Below, piece by piece: positions 17,375-25,591 of a stretch of DNA of 59,209 nt (its first letter is position 1; each line of letters begins with the position of its first letter). The translations under genes were made by a program, and so were the position numbers. Below the pieces are notes generated by a model, which was given only the letters and a program-made list of their open reading frames with translations, was not told where the DNA came from and did no database searches. The DNA is from Clostridiales bacterium (GTDB lineage: Bacteria > Bacillota > Clostridia > Christensenellales > Aristaeellaceae). The stretch is taken from NCBI GenBank assembly GCA_012837965.1, contig DUQF01000018.1, forward strand, positions 1 to 59,209. The letters are read 5' to 3'.

Positions 17375-18147
17375 CCGTGCAGGGTTTACAAACCCATTAT
17401 GATATAGCCGGCGACGGTAAGGAAACCGTTCTTCTGCTTCATGGTTGGGGCGTGGATAGCAGCGCCATGGATAGAGTAGTTGCGAGGCTAAAAAGATTCT
17501 ATCGGGTTATTACCGTAGATTTTCCTGCTCATGGGCAAACACAAACGCCCGAGGGCGATTTTGGTGTTCCGGAATATGCCGAATGGACAAGGCAGTTTAT
17601 GCTTCTCAATGAGATAGAAGGCGTACATATCGTAGCTCACTCCTTCGGTGGGCGTGTAGCCCTCTATTTGGCGGCCAATCATCCCCGACTCATCAACAAA
17701 CTTGTGTTAACAGGCAGTGCTGGCCTGACCAAAGAAAAAACTTTCAAGACCGGGCTAAAAAAGTTACGCTATCGCGTGGTACGTACTTTTTTACAAGTCT
17801 TAACTTATATCCCATACCTTAAACCGCATGCTAAAAAGTGGCTGAACAACTATCGAAAACGCCATAATTCAAAAGATTACATGGCGCTTGATGAGGGGAT
17901 GCGCAAAAATTTCCAAAAAATTATCTCCTTTGATTCCCGGGTATTTTTGCCTAAAATCAAGCACCATACCTTACTTGTCTGGGGTGAGCATGATACCGAA
18001 ACCCCCATGTGGATGGCTCGGGAGCTGAACCAAAATCTAATCAATAGCCGTCTCTGCGTTATTCCGGGCGACCACTTTGCCTATGCGCAATATCCCGACC
18101 CCTTTTGTGATTTGGCGCTGGACTTTTTAGAGGAGACTGAACAATGA
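17365..18147 (+). CDS. Alpha/beta-fold hydrolase
   Basis: A 260-residue alpha/beta hydrolase. It has the oxyanion loop LLLHGWGVDSSAM, the nucleophile elbow VAHSFGGRVAL, a catalytic Asp near WGEHDTETP and the His in PGDHFAYAQYP, so the triad is complete. A basic cap region follows the elbow. The real start is the ATG at 17365, with GGAGG (17353-17357) seven bases before it; longer frames lie inside the upstream gene. It overlaps the next gene by four bases (ATGA), indicating coupling. The substrate is unknown: ester, amide or peptide cleavage are all possible. Confidence 0.85.
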   Translation: MEMTVQGLQTHYDIAGDGKETVLLLHGWGVDSSAMDRVVARLKRFYRVITVDFPAHGQTQTPEGDFGVPEYAEWTRQFMLLNEIEGVHIVAHSFGGRVALYLAANHPRLINKLVLTGSAGLTKEKTFKTGLKKLRYRVVRTFLQVLTYIPYLKPHAKKWLNNYRKRHNSKDYMALDEGMRKNFQKIISFDSRVFLPKIKHHTLLVWGEHDTETPMWMARELNQNLINSRLCVIPGDHFAYAQYPDPFCDLALDFLEETEQ

Positions 18148-19775
18148 ATCACGGCGTAACGTTCGCGCGATGGCTCTTATTCCTATCCGTGCCATTGGGG
18201 GCGATGCTGATTTCCCGAAGGATGGTTATGTATTATCAGCTTGCAAGTTACCAATGGATGGGTTTTTTCCGCACCATCCGCAGGCAGTGGAAGCGGGCCT
18301 TTTTACCCGGGCTTATTTATAGCATTCTATCCGGTGTTTTTGTTATTTTGTTTGCGCAAATTCGGCCAAAAAGTCCATTTTGGTCGATTGCTTATCCATT
18401 GATAGGCGCAATCCTTGTTTTGGGCTTGGGCAAGATAGGCGATTTATATGATTACCGGCTTCGTGAAGGGAAAAGCCGCCTTCATATGACCGGAAGGGTT
18501 CATCGGTTCTACGCGGTATGGTTGGCGCTCGGCTTCCTTTTTACCTTACTGCTTGGCGAAAAGTTAAATGCTTGGGGCTTAGGCGCGCTGTTTTACCTTA
18601 TTTTTCCGCCATGGGTTAGTTTATGTGCCCTTGTTGCTTGGCCGATGGAGCGATTCATTTATGAATTGTACTTTCAGGATGCCCGTCGTATCCTTAAAGA
18701 ACGAAAGGACCTATTGGTCATTGGTATAACCGGTAGCTATGGAAAAACCAGCGTAAAATTTTATCTGCAAACCCTTTTAAGTCAAAAATACTGTGTCCTA
18801 TGTACGCAGTCCAGCCGTAATACTCCTATGGGTGTTGCCCGCTCCTTGCGGGATGATTTGCAGCCAGGTCACCGTATTTTTATTGCGGAAATGGGCGCCC
18901 GCCACAGGGGCGACATTAGTGAATTGTGCCGCTTGGTTAAACCGTCCATCGGAATTCTTACTTCCGTTGGGCCGCAACATCTCGAAACCTTTGGCAGCTT
19001 GGAAGCCATCAAAAACACCAAATACGATTTGATCAGGGCACTACCCAAGGACGGGCTTGCCGTTTTTGGTGAAGACCATGGAATTGTTCGACAGTTGTAT
19101 GAACGAACCCGTGAACCCAAAATGATTGTGGGCGATGCGTCCGGTGATTTATGGGCGGAAAATGTGGAACAGCGTACGGAACAGGAAAGCTTCTATACCG
19201 ATTTTACCCTCTGCTCCAAAGACGGATTACGGCTTGATTGTTCTGTGCCTGTTATTGGCGCAAATGTTGTGGACAATATCCTCATGGCAGCTGCCGTTGC
19301 ACTTTCTTTGGGTTTAACACCAAAACAGTTGGAATACGGCATTGCTATGATTGCTCCTGTCAGGCATCGCTTTAAAATAGAAACGGGGCAAGATGGTGTG
19401 CACCGCATCAACAACGGATTTAATTCCAATCCCGTATCAAGCGCTGCCACCTTAACTGAGCTTGCAGGCGGAAAGTATTCCGGCCGAAAGATTATCGTGA
19501 CCCCCGGCTTTATAGAGCTGGGTAAAGCCGAGAGCCAGTATAATCGTGAGCTTGGCCATAATCTTGCCAAGGTGGCTGATATTGTTTTACTGGTTGGACC
19601 CAATCGTACCCGACCTATTTACGAGGGCTTGGAAGAAAGCGGCTTCTCCTTGGAAAAAATCCACGTGTTTGATACCCTGCAAAAGGCCAACCAATGGATT
19701 GAAGATAACAAGCAGGAAGGGGACTATGTCTTATATGAAAACGACCTCCCCGACCAATACAGTGAGGTAAGCTGA
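18144..19775 (+). CDS. Membrane-anchored MurF-like Mur ligase
   Basis: A 543-residue Mur ligase with about 180 extra N-terminal residues containing four or five hydrophobic helices (for instance LLFLSVPLGAMLI, GAILVLGLGKIG and ALGFLFTLLLGE). The ligase follows: ATP loop ITGSYGKTSVKF near residue 195, IAEMGARHRGDISEL, SVGPQHLETFGSLEAI and the lysine region NTKYDLI. The C-terminal motif is NNGFNSNPVSSAATL, where canonical MurF has D-(D/T)-(S/A)-YNANP. MurF joins D-Ala-D-Ala to UDP-MurNAc-tripeptide, and the adjacent Ddl supports that type of chemistry. The membrane part and altered motif suggest a second, specialised ligase or a lineage variant. Coupled to both neighbours (ATGA upstream, TGAATG downstream). 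Confidence 0.8.
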   Translation: MNHGVTFARWLLFLSVPLGAMLISRRMVMYYQLASYQWMGFFRTIRRQWKRAFLPGLIYSILSGVFVILFAQIRPKSPFWSIAYPLIGAILVLGLGKIGDLYDYRLREGKSRLHMTGRVHRFYAVWLALGFLFTLLLGEKLNAWGLGALFYLIFPPWVSLCALVAWPMERFIYELYFQDARRILKERKDLLVIGITGSYGKTSVKFYLQTLLSQKYCVLCTQSSRNTPMGVARSLRDDLQPGHRIFIAEMGARHRGDISELCRLVKPSIGILTSVGPQHLETFGSLEAIKNTKYDLIRALPKDGLAVFGEDHGIVRQLYERTREPKMIVGDASGDLWAENVEQRTEQESFYTDFTLCSKDGLRLDCSVPVIGANVVDNILMAAAVALSLGLTPKQLEYGIAMIAPVRHRFKIETGQDGVHRINNGFNSNPVSSAATLTELAGGKYSGRKIIVTPGFIELGKAESQYNRELGHNLAKVADIVLLVGPNRTRPIYEGLEESGFSLEKIHVFDTLQKANQWIEDNKQEGDYVLYENDLPDQYSEVS

Positions 19776-20990
19776 ATGAAAAAGATACAGCTTGGATTAA
19801 TTTTTGGCGGCAGATCCTGTGAGCATGAAGTGTCTGTTATCAGCGCGTTGCAGCTGTCCCACTCGGTGGACAGGGAGCGGTATGACCTGTATCCGATTTA
19901 CATCAATAAAAGCGGCGAGTGGTTTACAGGCCCTGCTTTGCTTGATTTGGAAACCTACCAAGAACCCATCATGTATAATGTGTCCGGCAAGTATGAAAAG
20001 GTTACCTTGGATTTAGCAGCTCATTCGGGAGCTTTAACAGTGGTTAGACCTGGACGCTTCGTTTACTCAAGGAAAAAGACTGTTGTTCTAACCCACCTTG
20101 ATTGCGTGATTCCCGTTATGCATGGCCTGCATGGGGAAGACGGGACCTTGCAAGGCTTGCTTGAACTGTGTGATTTGCCGTATGCCTCCACAGGCGTTGT
20201 GGGCTCGGCTGTAGGTATTGATAAAATTATCATGAAGCATGTTTTTAGAAGCGGCGGTATTCCGGTATTGCCCGATATGTCTGTACTCCGTTCGGAGTTT
20301 TTAAAAGATGAAGAAGCAACACTAAGCTTGATAGAATCAAAACTTAACTACCCTGTTTTTGTGAAACCTGCTTGTCTAGGCTCATCCATCGGCGTTAGTC
20401 GAGCCGATAACAGGGAAGAATTGAGCGAAGCGTTGAAGCTTGCTTGTAGTTATGATAGGCGTATTCTTGTTGAAAAGGGGCTTGACGAACCTATAGAAGT
20501 GAATTGCTCTGTCCTTGGTTTTGACGATGAAGTTACGCCTTCAGTGGTTGAAATGCCGGTCACTGAAAAGAAAATGCTCGATTTTGCCGATAAATACCTG
20601 CGAAATAGCGGGGCTGGCGGCATGGCGTCTTTAAACCGGCTTATTCCAGCTCCAATCGATGATGAGATGACGCAGGAAGTCAGGCGCCTTTCATGCAAGG
20701 TTTTTAGGCTTCTTGACTGCAAGGGTGTTGTGCGCATCGACTGGATGATTGATAGCGCAAGCAATGAATTGTATGTTACGGAAATCAACACCATACCTGG
20801 TAGCTTGTCTTTCTATCTTTGGAAGGAATCAAAACCTCGGTATCGCTATTACCGCCTGATTGATAAGTTGGTTGAATATGCTTTCAAGGCACACCGGCAA
20901 AAAAGTGAAAACAATTATGCTTTCCATAGTAATTTATTTGAAAAAATGCGTTTTGGGGGCACCAAGGGCACCAAAGGCGTCAAGGTTTAA
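19776..20990 (+). CDS. ddl: D-alanine--D-alanine ligase
   Basis: A 404-residue ATP-grasp ligase producing the D-Ala-D-Ala dipeptide for peptidoglycan. Landmarks are FGGRSCEHEVSVISA with the catalytic Glu, MHGLHGEDGTLQGLLEL, PVFVKPACLGSSIGVS with the active Ser, and the metal-binding end EINTIPGSLSFYLW. The omega-loop reads FADKYL, keeping the Lys-Tyr pair of ordinary Ddl, so a D-Ala-D-lactate (VanA-like) product is not indicated. The length, longer than DdlB, fits the DdlA/VanA-size group. The ATG at 19776 touches the stop of the MurF-like gene, with GAGGT upstream. Confidence 0.93.
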   Translation: MKKIQLGLIFGGRSCEHEVSVISALQLSHSVDRERYDLYPIYINKSGEWFTGPALLDLETYQEPIMYNVSGKYEKVTLDLAAHSGALTVVRPGRFVYSRKKTVVLTHLDCVIPVMHGLHGEDGTLQGLLELCDLPYASTGVVGSAVGIDKIIMKHVFRSGGIPVLPDMSVLRSEFLKDEEATLSLIESKLNYPVFVKPACLGSSIGVSRADNREELSEALKLACSYDRRILVEKGLDEPIEVNCSVLGFDDEVTPSVVEMPVTEKKMLDFADKYLRNSGAGGMASLNRLIPAPIDDEMTQEVRRLSCKVFRLLDCKGVVRIDWMIDSASNELYVTEINTIPGSLSFYLWKESKPRYRYYRLIDKLVEYAFKAHRQKSENNYAFHSNLFEKMRFGGTKGTKGVKV

Positions 20991-20996
20991 AAAGTC

Positions 20997-21025
20997 TGTA
21001 CAAATTCAAAAATTTGTGCTATAGT
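20997..21025 (+). promoter_or_regulatory. Candidate promoter with palindrome upstream of the rseC-like gene
   Basis: TGTACA (20997-21002), 17 bases, TATAGT (21020-21025). The spacer is almost filled by an inverted repeat, CAAATT-CAAA-AATTTG (21001-21016), which could be an operator. Confidence 0.4.
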
Positions 21026-21057
21026 ATATCAACTGGAGTACATATCTGGAGTATATT

Positions 21058-21462
21058 ATGATTAGAAAAGGAATTGTCGTTAAGAACGAGAATAATCGTC
21101 TGCTTGTTTGTTTTGAAAAATTAGAGATGTGTTCAAAATGCGGGCAGTGTTCCAACAGCCGCCGCCAAGAAGCTTTGGTAAGCGTTGTCGGCGATGCCAA
21201 GAAGGGCAGTGTCATATCGGTTGAAATGCCCGACCATCGCATCTTAGGCCTATCGGTGATAATGTATGTTCTGCCCCTCATCGGGCTGATTGCTGGCCTG
21301 TTGATTGGGTCAACCTTTATACAAAACGAACTTAAGCTGTTGGGATTTGGGCTTGTATGCATGGGCCTTTTGCTCATCGTTGTTAAAATCATAGACAATC
21401 GTTTACGCACTCTGCCTAAATGGCAGCCTCGACTGATTGAAACAATTGATAACCAACCTTAA
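21058..21462 (+). CDS. RseC/MucC-like SoxR-reducing system protein
   Basis: A 134-residue membrane protein of the RseC/MucC family. The N-terminal soluble part has the cysteine motif MCSKCGQCSN, and two adjacent hydrophobic helices follow (VIMYVLPLIGLIAGLLIG and LLGFGLVCMGLLLIV). Family members work with Rnf-type electron-transfer complexes to keep the SoxR iron-sulfur cluster reduced, or regulate sigma-E in Gammaproteobacteria. No rnf or soxR gene is visible here, so its role in this genome is open. The ATG at 21058 follows TGGAG. It is followed 11 bases later by the RNase J gene. Confidence 0.82.
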   Translation: MIRKGIVVKNENNRLLVCFEKLEMCSKCGQCSNSRRQEALVSVVGDAKKGSVISVEMPDHRILGLSVIMYVLPLIGLIAGLLIGSTFIQNELKLLGFGLVCMGLLLIVVKIIDNRLRTLPKWQPRLIETIDNQP

Positions 21463-21473
21463 AGGAGGATACC

Positions 21474-23132
21474 GTGCCGGAAAAAATTAGACTCATACCC
21501 TTGGGCGGTGTGGATGAAATTGGCAAAAATATTACCGTAGTTGAGTACGGAGATGATATCATCGTTGTGGATTGTGGTTCTACTTTCCCAAAGGACGATA
21601 TGCTGGGCATTGACCTTGTCATTCCTGATGTTAGCTACTTAGTGGCCAACAAGGATAGAATCAAGGCTTTTGTCTTTACTCATGGCCATGAAGACCACAT
21701 CGGCGCTACGCCTTATGTTTTGGGGCGGGTACCCGCTCCCTGCTATGGCTCCCGCCTGACAATGGAACTTATTGCCAACAAGCTAAAGGAGCATGGCATC
21801 AGAGGTATATCCCTGACCGCTATGAACCCGAGGGATGTTGTGGAAATTGGCCCTTTCCAAGTACAGTTTATCAAAGTAACACACTCTATTAGCGGTGCTT
21901 ATGCTATTGCTATTACAACGCCTGCAGGTACCATTGTATTTTCGGGCGACTTTAAAATCGATTTCACACCGTTGGATGGTGAACCCACTGACCTTAGCAC
22001 CTTTGCAGCCCTTGGCGATCAAGGCGTACTTTGTTTTTTGAGCGACAGCACCAATGTCGAACGATCGGGCTACACGATGTCTGAAAAAAAGGTGGCCGAA
22101 ACCTTTGATCACCATATCAGCACGGCGGCCGGTCGGGTGATTATTGCTATGTTTGCAAGCAACGTGAACCGTGTGCAAAGCGTGGTTGACTGTGCTGTTC
22201 GCTACGGTCGTAAGGTATGCTTTGTTGGGCGTAGCATGATTAACGTTAGCACCGTTGCCATGGAGCTTGGCGAGTTAAAGATTCCCACAGAGTCGTTAAT
22301 TGAAATGGATCAGATTAACGCTTATAGAGACGAACAGATATTAGTGCTTACAACAGGCAGCCAGGGCGAGCCGATGGCTGGCTTGACCCGCATGGCCTTT
22401 GCCGAGCACCGCAGGCTTCAAATTAAGCCTACCGATAAAATTATCATTTCCGCCACCCCTGTTCCGGGCAACGAAATTTACGTTTCACGGGTGATCAACC
22501 AGCTATATCGCTGTGGAGCGGAGGTAATCTATAGTTCGCTTGATGCTGTGCACGTATCGGGCCACGCTTGTCAGGAAGAACTCAAACTCATGCAAGCTCT
22601 GCTTAAGCCCAAGTACTTCATACCTGTACACGGGGAATATCGCATGCTTTGGCAGCATGCTGTTTTGGCGGAGTCCATGGGTGTACCCAGAGAAAATATT
22701 GTCTTGCCCGAGCAGGGACAAGTGATTGAGATGAGCGAAAATTCGCTTAGCCTTTCCGGCGTTGTTCCCAACGGTACCGTGCTGGTTGATGGGCTTGGTA
22801 TTGGCGACGTGGGCAACGTGGTTTTGCGCGACAGAAAGCATCTGTCGCAGGACGGCCTGATTATTGTTGCCCTTGCGTACGATAGAACCAACGAAACCTT
22901 GGTTTCCGGCCCGGATGTTGTATCTCGTGGCTTTGTGTATGTGAGGGACAATGAGGACTTAATAGATGGTATTCGTCTAACTGTGCTAAACATTATTACG
23001 TCCTACCACCATATTGAGGGTAGCGATTGGCCGAGTATTAAAAACCGCATCAAGGATGAACTGCGGCGCTATATTTACGAAAAAATCAAGCGTAGTCCCA
23101 TGATACTGCCAATTATCGTCGATTTAGGGTAA
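21474..23132 (+). CDS. rnj: Ribonuclease J
   Basis: A 552-residue beta-CASP metallo-beta-lactamase ribonuclease with 5'-3' exo- and endonuclease activity in RNA decay and processing. It has the metal motif FTHGHEDHIGATPYVL, the later metal ligands in THSISGAYA and SGDFKID, the beta-CASP segment SDSTNVERSGYTMSE, TGSQGEPMAGL and the C-terminal VHGEYRMLWQHA. The length is full for an RNase J. The start is the GTG at 21474, after AAAGGAGG. A factor-independent terminator follows the stop. The next gene encodes a YlbF-family protein, whose relatives act with RNase Y in RNA maturation, which makes a shared RNA-decay role plausible. Confidence 0.95.
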   Translation: MPEKIRLIPLGGVDEIGKNITVVEYGDDIIVVDCGSTFPKDDMLGIDLVIPDVSYLVANKDRIKAFVFTHGHEDHIGATPYVLGRVPAPCYGSRLTMELIANKLKEHGIRGISLTAMNPRDVVEIGPFQVQFIKVTHSISGAYAIAITTPAGTIVFSGDFKIDFTPLDGEPTDLSTFAALGDQGVLCFLSDSTNVERSGYTMSEKKVAETFDHHISTAAGRVIIAMFASNVNRVQSVVDCAVRYGRKVCFVGRSMINVSTVAMELGELKIPTESLIEMDQINAYRDEQILVLTTGSQGEPMAGLTRMAFAEHRRLQIKPTDKIIISATPVPGNEIYVSRVINQLYRCGAEVIYSSLDAVHVSGHACQEELKLMQALLKPKYFIPVHGEYRMLWQHAVLAESMGVPRENIVLPEQGQVIEMSENSLSLSGVVPNGTVLVDGLGIGDVGNVVLRDRKHLSQDGLIIVALAYDRTNETLVSGPDVVSRGFVYVRDNEDLIDGIRLTVLNIITSYHHIEGSDWPSIKNRIKDELRRYIYEKIKRSPMILPIIVDLG

Positions 23133-23138
23133 TAAAAG

Positions 23139-23162
23139 AAAAACCGCGACGAGCGGTTTTTT
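23139..23162 (+). terminator. Terminator after RNase J
   Basis: AAAAACCGC (23139-23147), loop GACGA, GCGGTTTTT (23153-23161). The YlbF-family gene starts about 20 bases later, so this may be a partial terminator. Confidence 0.75.
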
Positions 23163-23180
23163 CCTTGAAAGGAAAATGAG

Positions 23181-23516
23181 GTGTACTTAGAAAAAGCCAA
23201 GGCGTTGGGGCAAGCGATTTGTGAATCCATTGCCTACCAACAATATAAGCAGGCACTTTACGAACTGAGCCAATCTGTCGCCAACAAGGCCGTGTTTGAG
23301 GAATATGTCTCCCTTCGGCAACGCCTGCAAATGGCAGCTTTAACCAATACTGAAGCCGATGAAAACGACGTTCGTCGCTTCGGTGCGCTGTCAGAATATT
23401 TTTTGAAAGATGAGCAGTTTTCTCGCCTCATCACCAGCGAGATGACTTTACGCTCCATGATTGGAGAAGCGATGCAAACGGTATCCGACATGACGGGGAT
23501 TATTTTCGGTGAATAG
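23181..23516 (+). CDS. YlbF/YmcA-family protein
   Basis: A 111-residue, almost wholly helical cytoplasmic protein of the YlbF/YmcA (Com_YlbF) family. The pattern KALGQAICESIAYQQYKQA near the start, then a central EEYVSLRQRLQMA and a late EMTLRSMIGEAMQTVSDM, is typical. In Bacillus, YlbF (RicF) and YmcA (RicA) join RicT in a complex that assists RNase Y. A RicT gene is present in this window at 31848-32744. The GTG at 23181 is preceded by AAAGGA; the nearby ATG at 23176 runs into a stop at once. It overlaps the MltG start by eight bases. Confidence 0.85.
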   Translation: MYLEKAKALGQAICESIAYQQYKQALYELSQSVANKAVFEEYVSLRQRLQMAALTNTEADENDVRRFGALSEYFLKDEQFSRLITSEMTLRSMIGEAMQTVSDMTGIIFGE

Positions 23517-24705
23517 GGCAGAAAAAAAACAGCGGCGCAACCAGGCAAGAGAACGCCTGTTTCGGGAACGTGAATATGGTCTGTACTGGTATAGCTGGCT
23601 TTGGAGCATCATAAGGCCGGTGCTGGTGTTTATTTGTGCCCTTATTTTGCTTGCCGGCGTTATTTCAACGGGCATCCGTATTGCAAAGGGTAAGTGGATT
23701 GATCCGGTCAATCCAAAGGACACGCAGGAAATTACCTTTCTTGTCGAATCGGGAGATAGCCTATCGAGGGTCTCTCAAAACCTTGAAAAGCAAAATTTGG
23801 TTCGTAGCGGCGCTTTCTTTAAGTATTATGCCGATTTTTCCGGCTTCAGCCAAAAAATACAAGCGGGGGAATACACCCTTTCAAGATCCATGAACCTGAG
23901 TGAGATTTTGGATCAGCTAACCATGGGTGATGGTATTCCGACGGTTCAAACCATTACCGTTATTCCTGGGTGGACAGTGGATGATATTGCCGACTATTTG
24001 GTCAAGCAAGGTCTTATTGAAAGGTCAGAAGAATGGACCGAACTTTGTAAACATTCCGACCGCTATGCAGCCTATTATTATATAAGCGATGTGCTAACCC
24101 AGGGCTATCCTGCGCAGCGCAAGTATGTTTTGGAAGGCTACCTTGCGCCTGATACCTATGAGGTGTATGTTACGGCAACAGCGGATGACATTATTAAGAA
24201 ACTGCTTTCCCAAACGGAAACGGTCTTTACCCAAAGCATGCGAGAACGGGCTGAACAACTGAACATGACCATGGACGATGTTATTACCTTGGCATCCATG
24301 ATTGAAAAAGAAGCCAAAACCAAGGACTTTGCCAAAGTGTCCGCCGTTTTTCATAACCGATTGAAAAAGGGTATGACCCTTGGCAGCGATGTGACCATTA
24401 AGTACGTGCTTGGTACCAAACGTATGGTGCTTAATCAGGGTGACCTATCCGTTTCCTCGCCATATAACACCTACCAAAACAAGGGTTTGCCCGTTGGGCC
24501 TATTTGCAATCCATCTAAGGCTGCCATGGAAGCGGCGCTTTATCCGGATGAGCAGTTCTTACAGGAACAGGTGCTTTATTTTTGTTCAACTAATCCTGAT
24601 AGCGGCGATTTGCATTTTTCAAAAACCCTCAAGGAGCATGAACAAGCCGTGGCTGTTTACAGCCCCCTGTGGGCCGCTTTTGATGCAAAGGAAGGCCATC
24701 AGTGA
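23509..24705 (+). CDS. mltG: Endolytic murein transglycosylase MltG
   Basis: A 398-residue YceG/MltG-family lytic transglycosylase that cuts nascent glycan strands at the membrane. A basic cytoplasmic N terminus is followed by one membrane helix (about residues 36-58), a LysM-like module (EITFLVESGDSLSRVSQNL) and the catalytic domain: APDTYEVYVTATAD, the catalytic Glu in LASMIEKEAKTKD near residue 265, SAVFHNRLKKGMTLGSD and YNTYQNKGLPVGPICNP. The GTG at 23509 lies within the end of the YlbF gene. It overlaps the next gene by four bases (GTGA), so the run YlbF-MltG-endonuclease is one transcript. Confidence 0.94.
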   Translation: MNRAEKKQRRNQARERLFREREYGLYWYSWLWSIIRPVLVFICALILLAGVISTGIRIAKGKWIDPVNPKDTQEITFLVESGDSLSRVSQNLEKQNLVRSGAFFKYYADFSGFSQKIQAGEYTLSRSMNLSEILDQLTMGDGIPTVQTITVIPGWTVDDIADYLVKQGLIERSEEWTELCKHSDRYAAYYYISDVLTQGYPAQRKYVLEGYLAPDTYEVYVTATADDIIKKLLSQTETVFTQSMRERAEQLNMTMDDVITLASMIEKEAKTKDFAKVSAVFHNRLKKGMTLGSDVTIKYVLGTKRMVLNQGDLSVSSPYNTYQNKGLPVGPICNPSKAAMEAALYPDEQFLQEQVLYFCSTNPDSGDLHFSKTLKEHEQAVAVYSPLWAAFDAKEGHQ

Positions 24706-25544
24706 GTTTGAAGTTCGGCGTTTCAGGCAATTCGGATAGCTTCTATCAGGAGGGGAACAAGCGCACGGTTGAAGCGTTTGCATGGCTAAAGGACAGAGAA
24801 TTGGACGCCTTTGAATACCCTTTTGGTAGGGGCGTTTCTATGTCTGACGAGACGGCTAAAGAAATTGGCAAGGAAGCAAAGAAACACAGCATTATCGTGA
24901 CTGCTCATGCGCCATACTATATCAACTTTGCAGACCCTCAAAGGCTGGAACAAAACATTGCCTACTGCCTTCAAAGCGCAAAAGCGCTCAACTTAATGGG
25001 TGGCAAGAGGCTGGTAGTTCACGTTGGTGGGCAAAAAAAGCTAAATAGGGAAGTTGCGCTAAAAAACTGCAAGGCGGGGCTTTACCATATGTTGAATATC
25101 TTGGAAGAAGAAAAGCTTCCGGTCACCTGCTTTATTGAAACCATGGGTAAGCCCGGCCAAATTGGCAATTTGGATGAAATTTTAATGTTTTGCAGAAGCG
25201 ATGAGCGGCTATATCCCTGCATCGACTTTGCGCACATTCATGCTCTTAATCAAGGCTCCCTGAATAGCGAGGATGATTTTTTACAGGTGCTATTGCAAGT
25301 GGAGGATAGCATTGGCATGGACAAGGCCAAACAAATGCACATCCATTTTTCCGCCATTGAGTATGGCGCTAAAGGAGAAATCAGGCACCGTATTTTTGGC
25401 GAAGGTTTTGGTCCGGATTTTTTCCTGCTTGCTCCCCTGCTATATCAGCGAGGCTATGAAGGGGTACTTATCTGTGAAAGTCGTGGCACCCAGGCGGAAG
25501 ATGCGCAAACCATGAAAGAGCGTTATATTTTGTCAAAGATATAG
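24702..25544 (+). CDS. nfo: Endonuclease IV-like AP endonuclease
   Basis: A 280-residue TIM-barrel protein of the endonuclease IV family, which incises DNA at abasic sites using three zinc ions. The expected metal ligands are visible: His in TAHAPYYINFAD, His in VVHVGG, Glu in FIETMGK, Asp/His in CIDFAHIHAL, His in MHIHFSAIEY and a C-terminal Glu in LICESRG. GTG at 24702 overlaps the mltG stop. Members of this shape in Clostridia are often annotated as deoxyribonuclease IV, although sugar-isomerase-like relatives share the fold; the metal set argues for the nuclease. Confidence 0.86.
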   Translation: MSLKFGVSGNSDSFYQEGNKRTVEAFAWLKDRELDAFEYPFGRGVSMSDETAKEIGKEAKKHSIIVTAHAPYYINFADPQRLEQNIAYCLQSAKALNLMGGKRLVVHVGGQKKLNREVALKNCKAGLYHMLNILEEEKLPVTCFIETMGKPGQIGNLDEILMFCRSDERLYPCIDFAHIHALNQGSLNSEDDFLQVLLQVEDSIGMDKAKQMHIHFSAIEYGAKGEIRHRIFGEGFGPDFFLLAPLLYQRGYEGVLICESRGTQAEDAQTMKERYILSKI

Positions 25545-25591
25545 TCAAAATTCATAAATTATGGTAAAATACCTGCGATTGGGAGGACAGT

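Noticed and set aside
19776-20990. Vancomycin-resistance type D-Ala-D-Lac ligase
   Set aside because: The omega-loop keeps the Lys-Tyr pair (FADKYL) of ordinary Ddl, and no vanH, vanX or vanS/R-like context is present.
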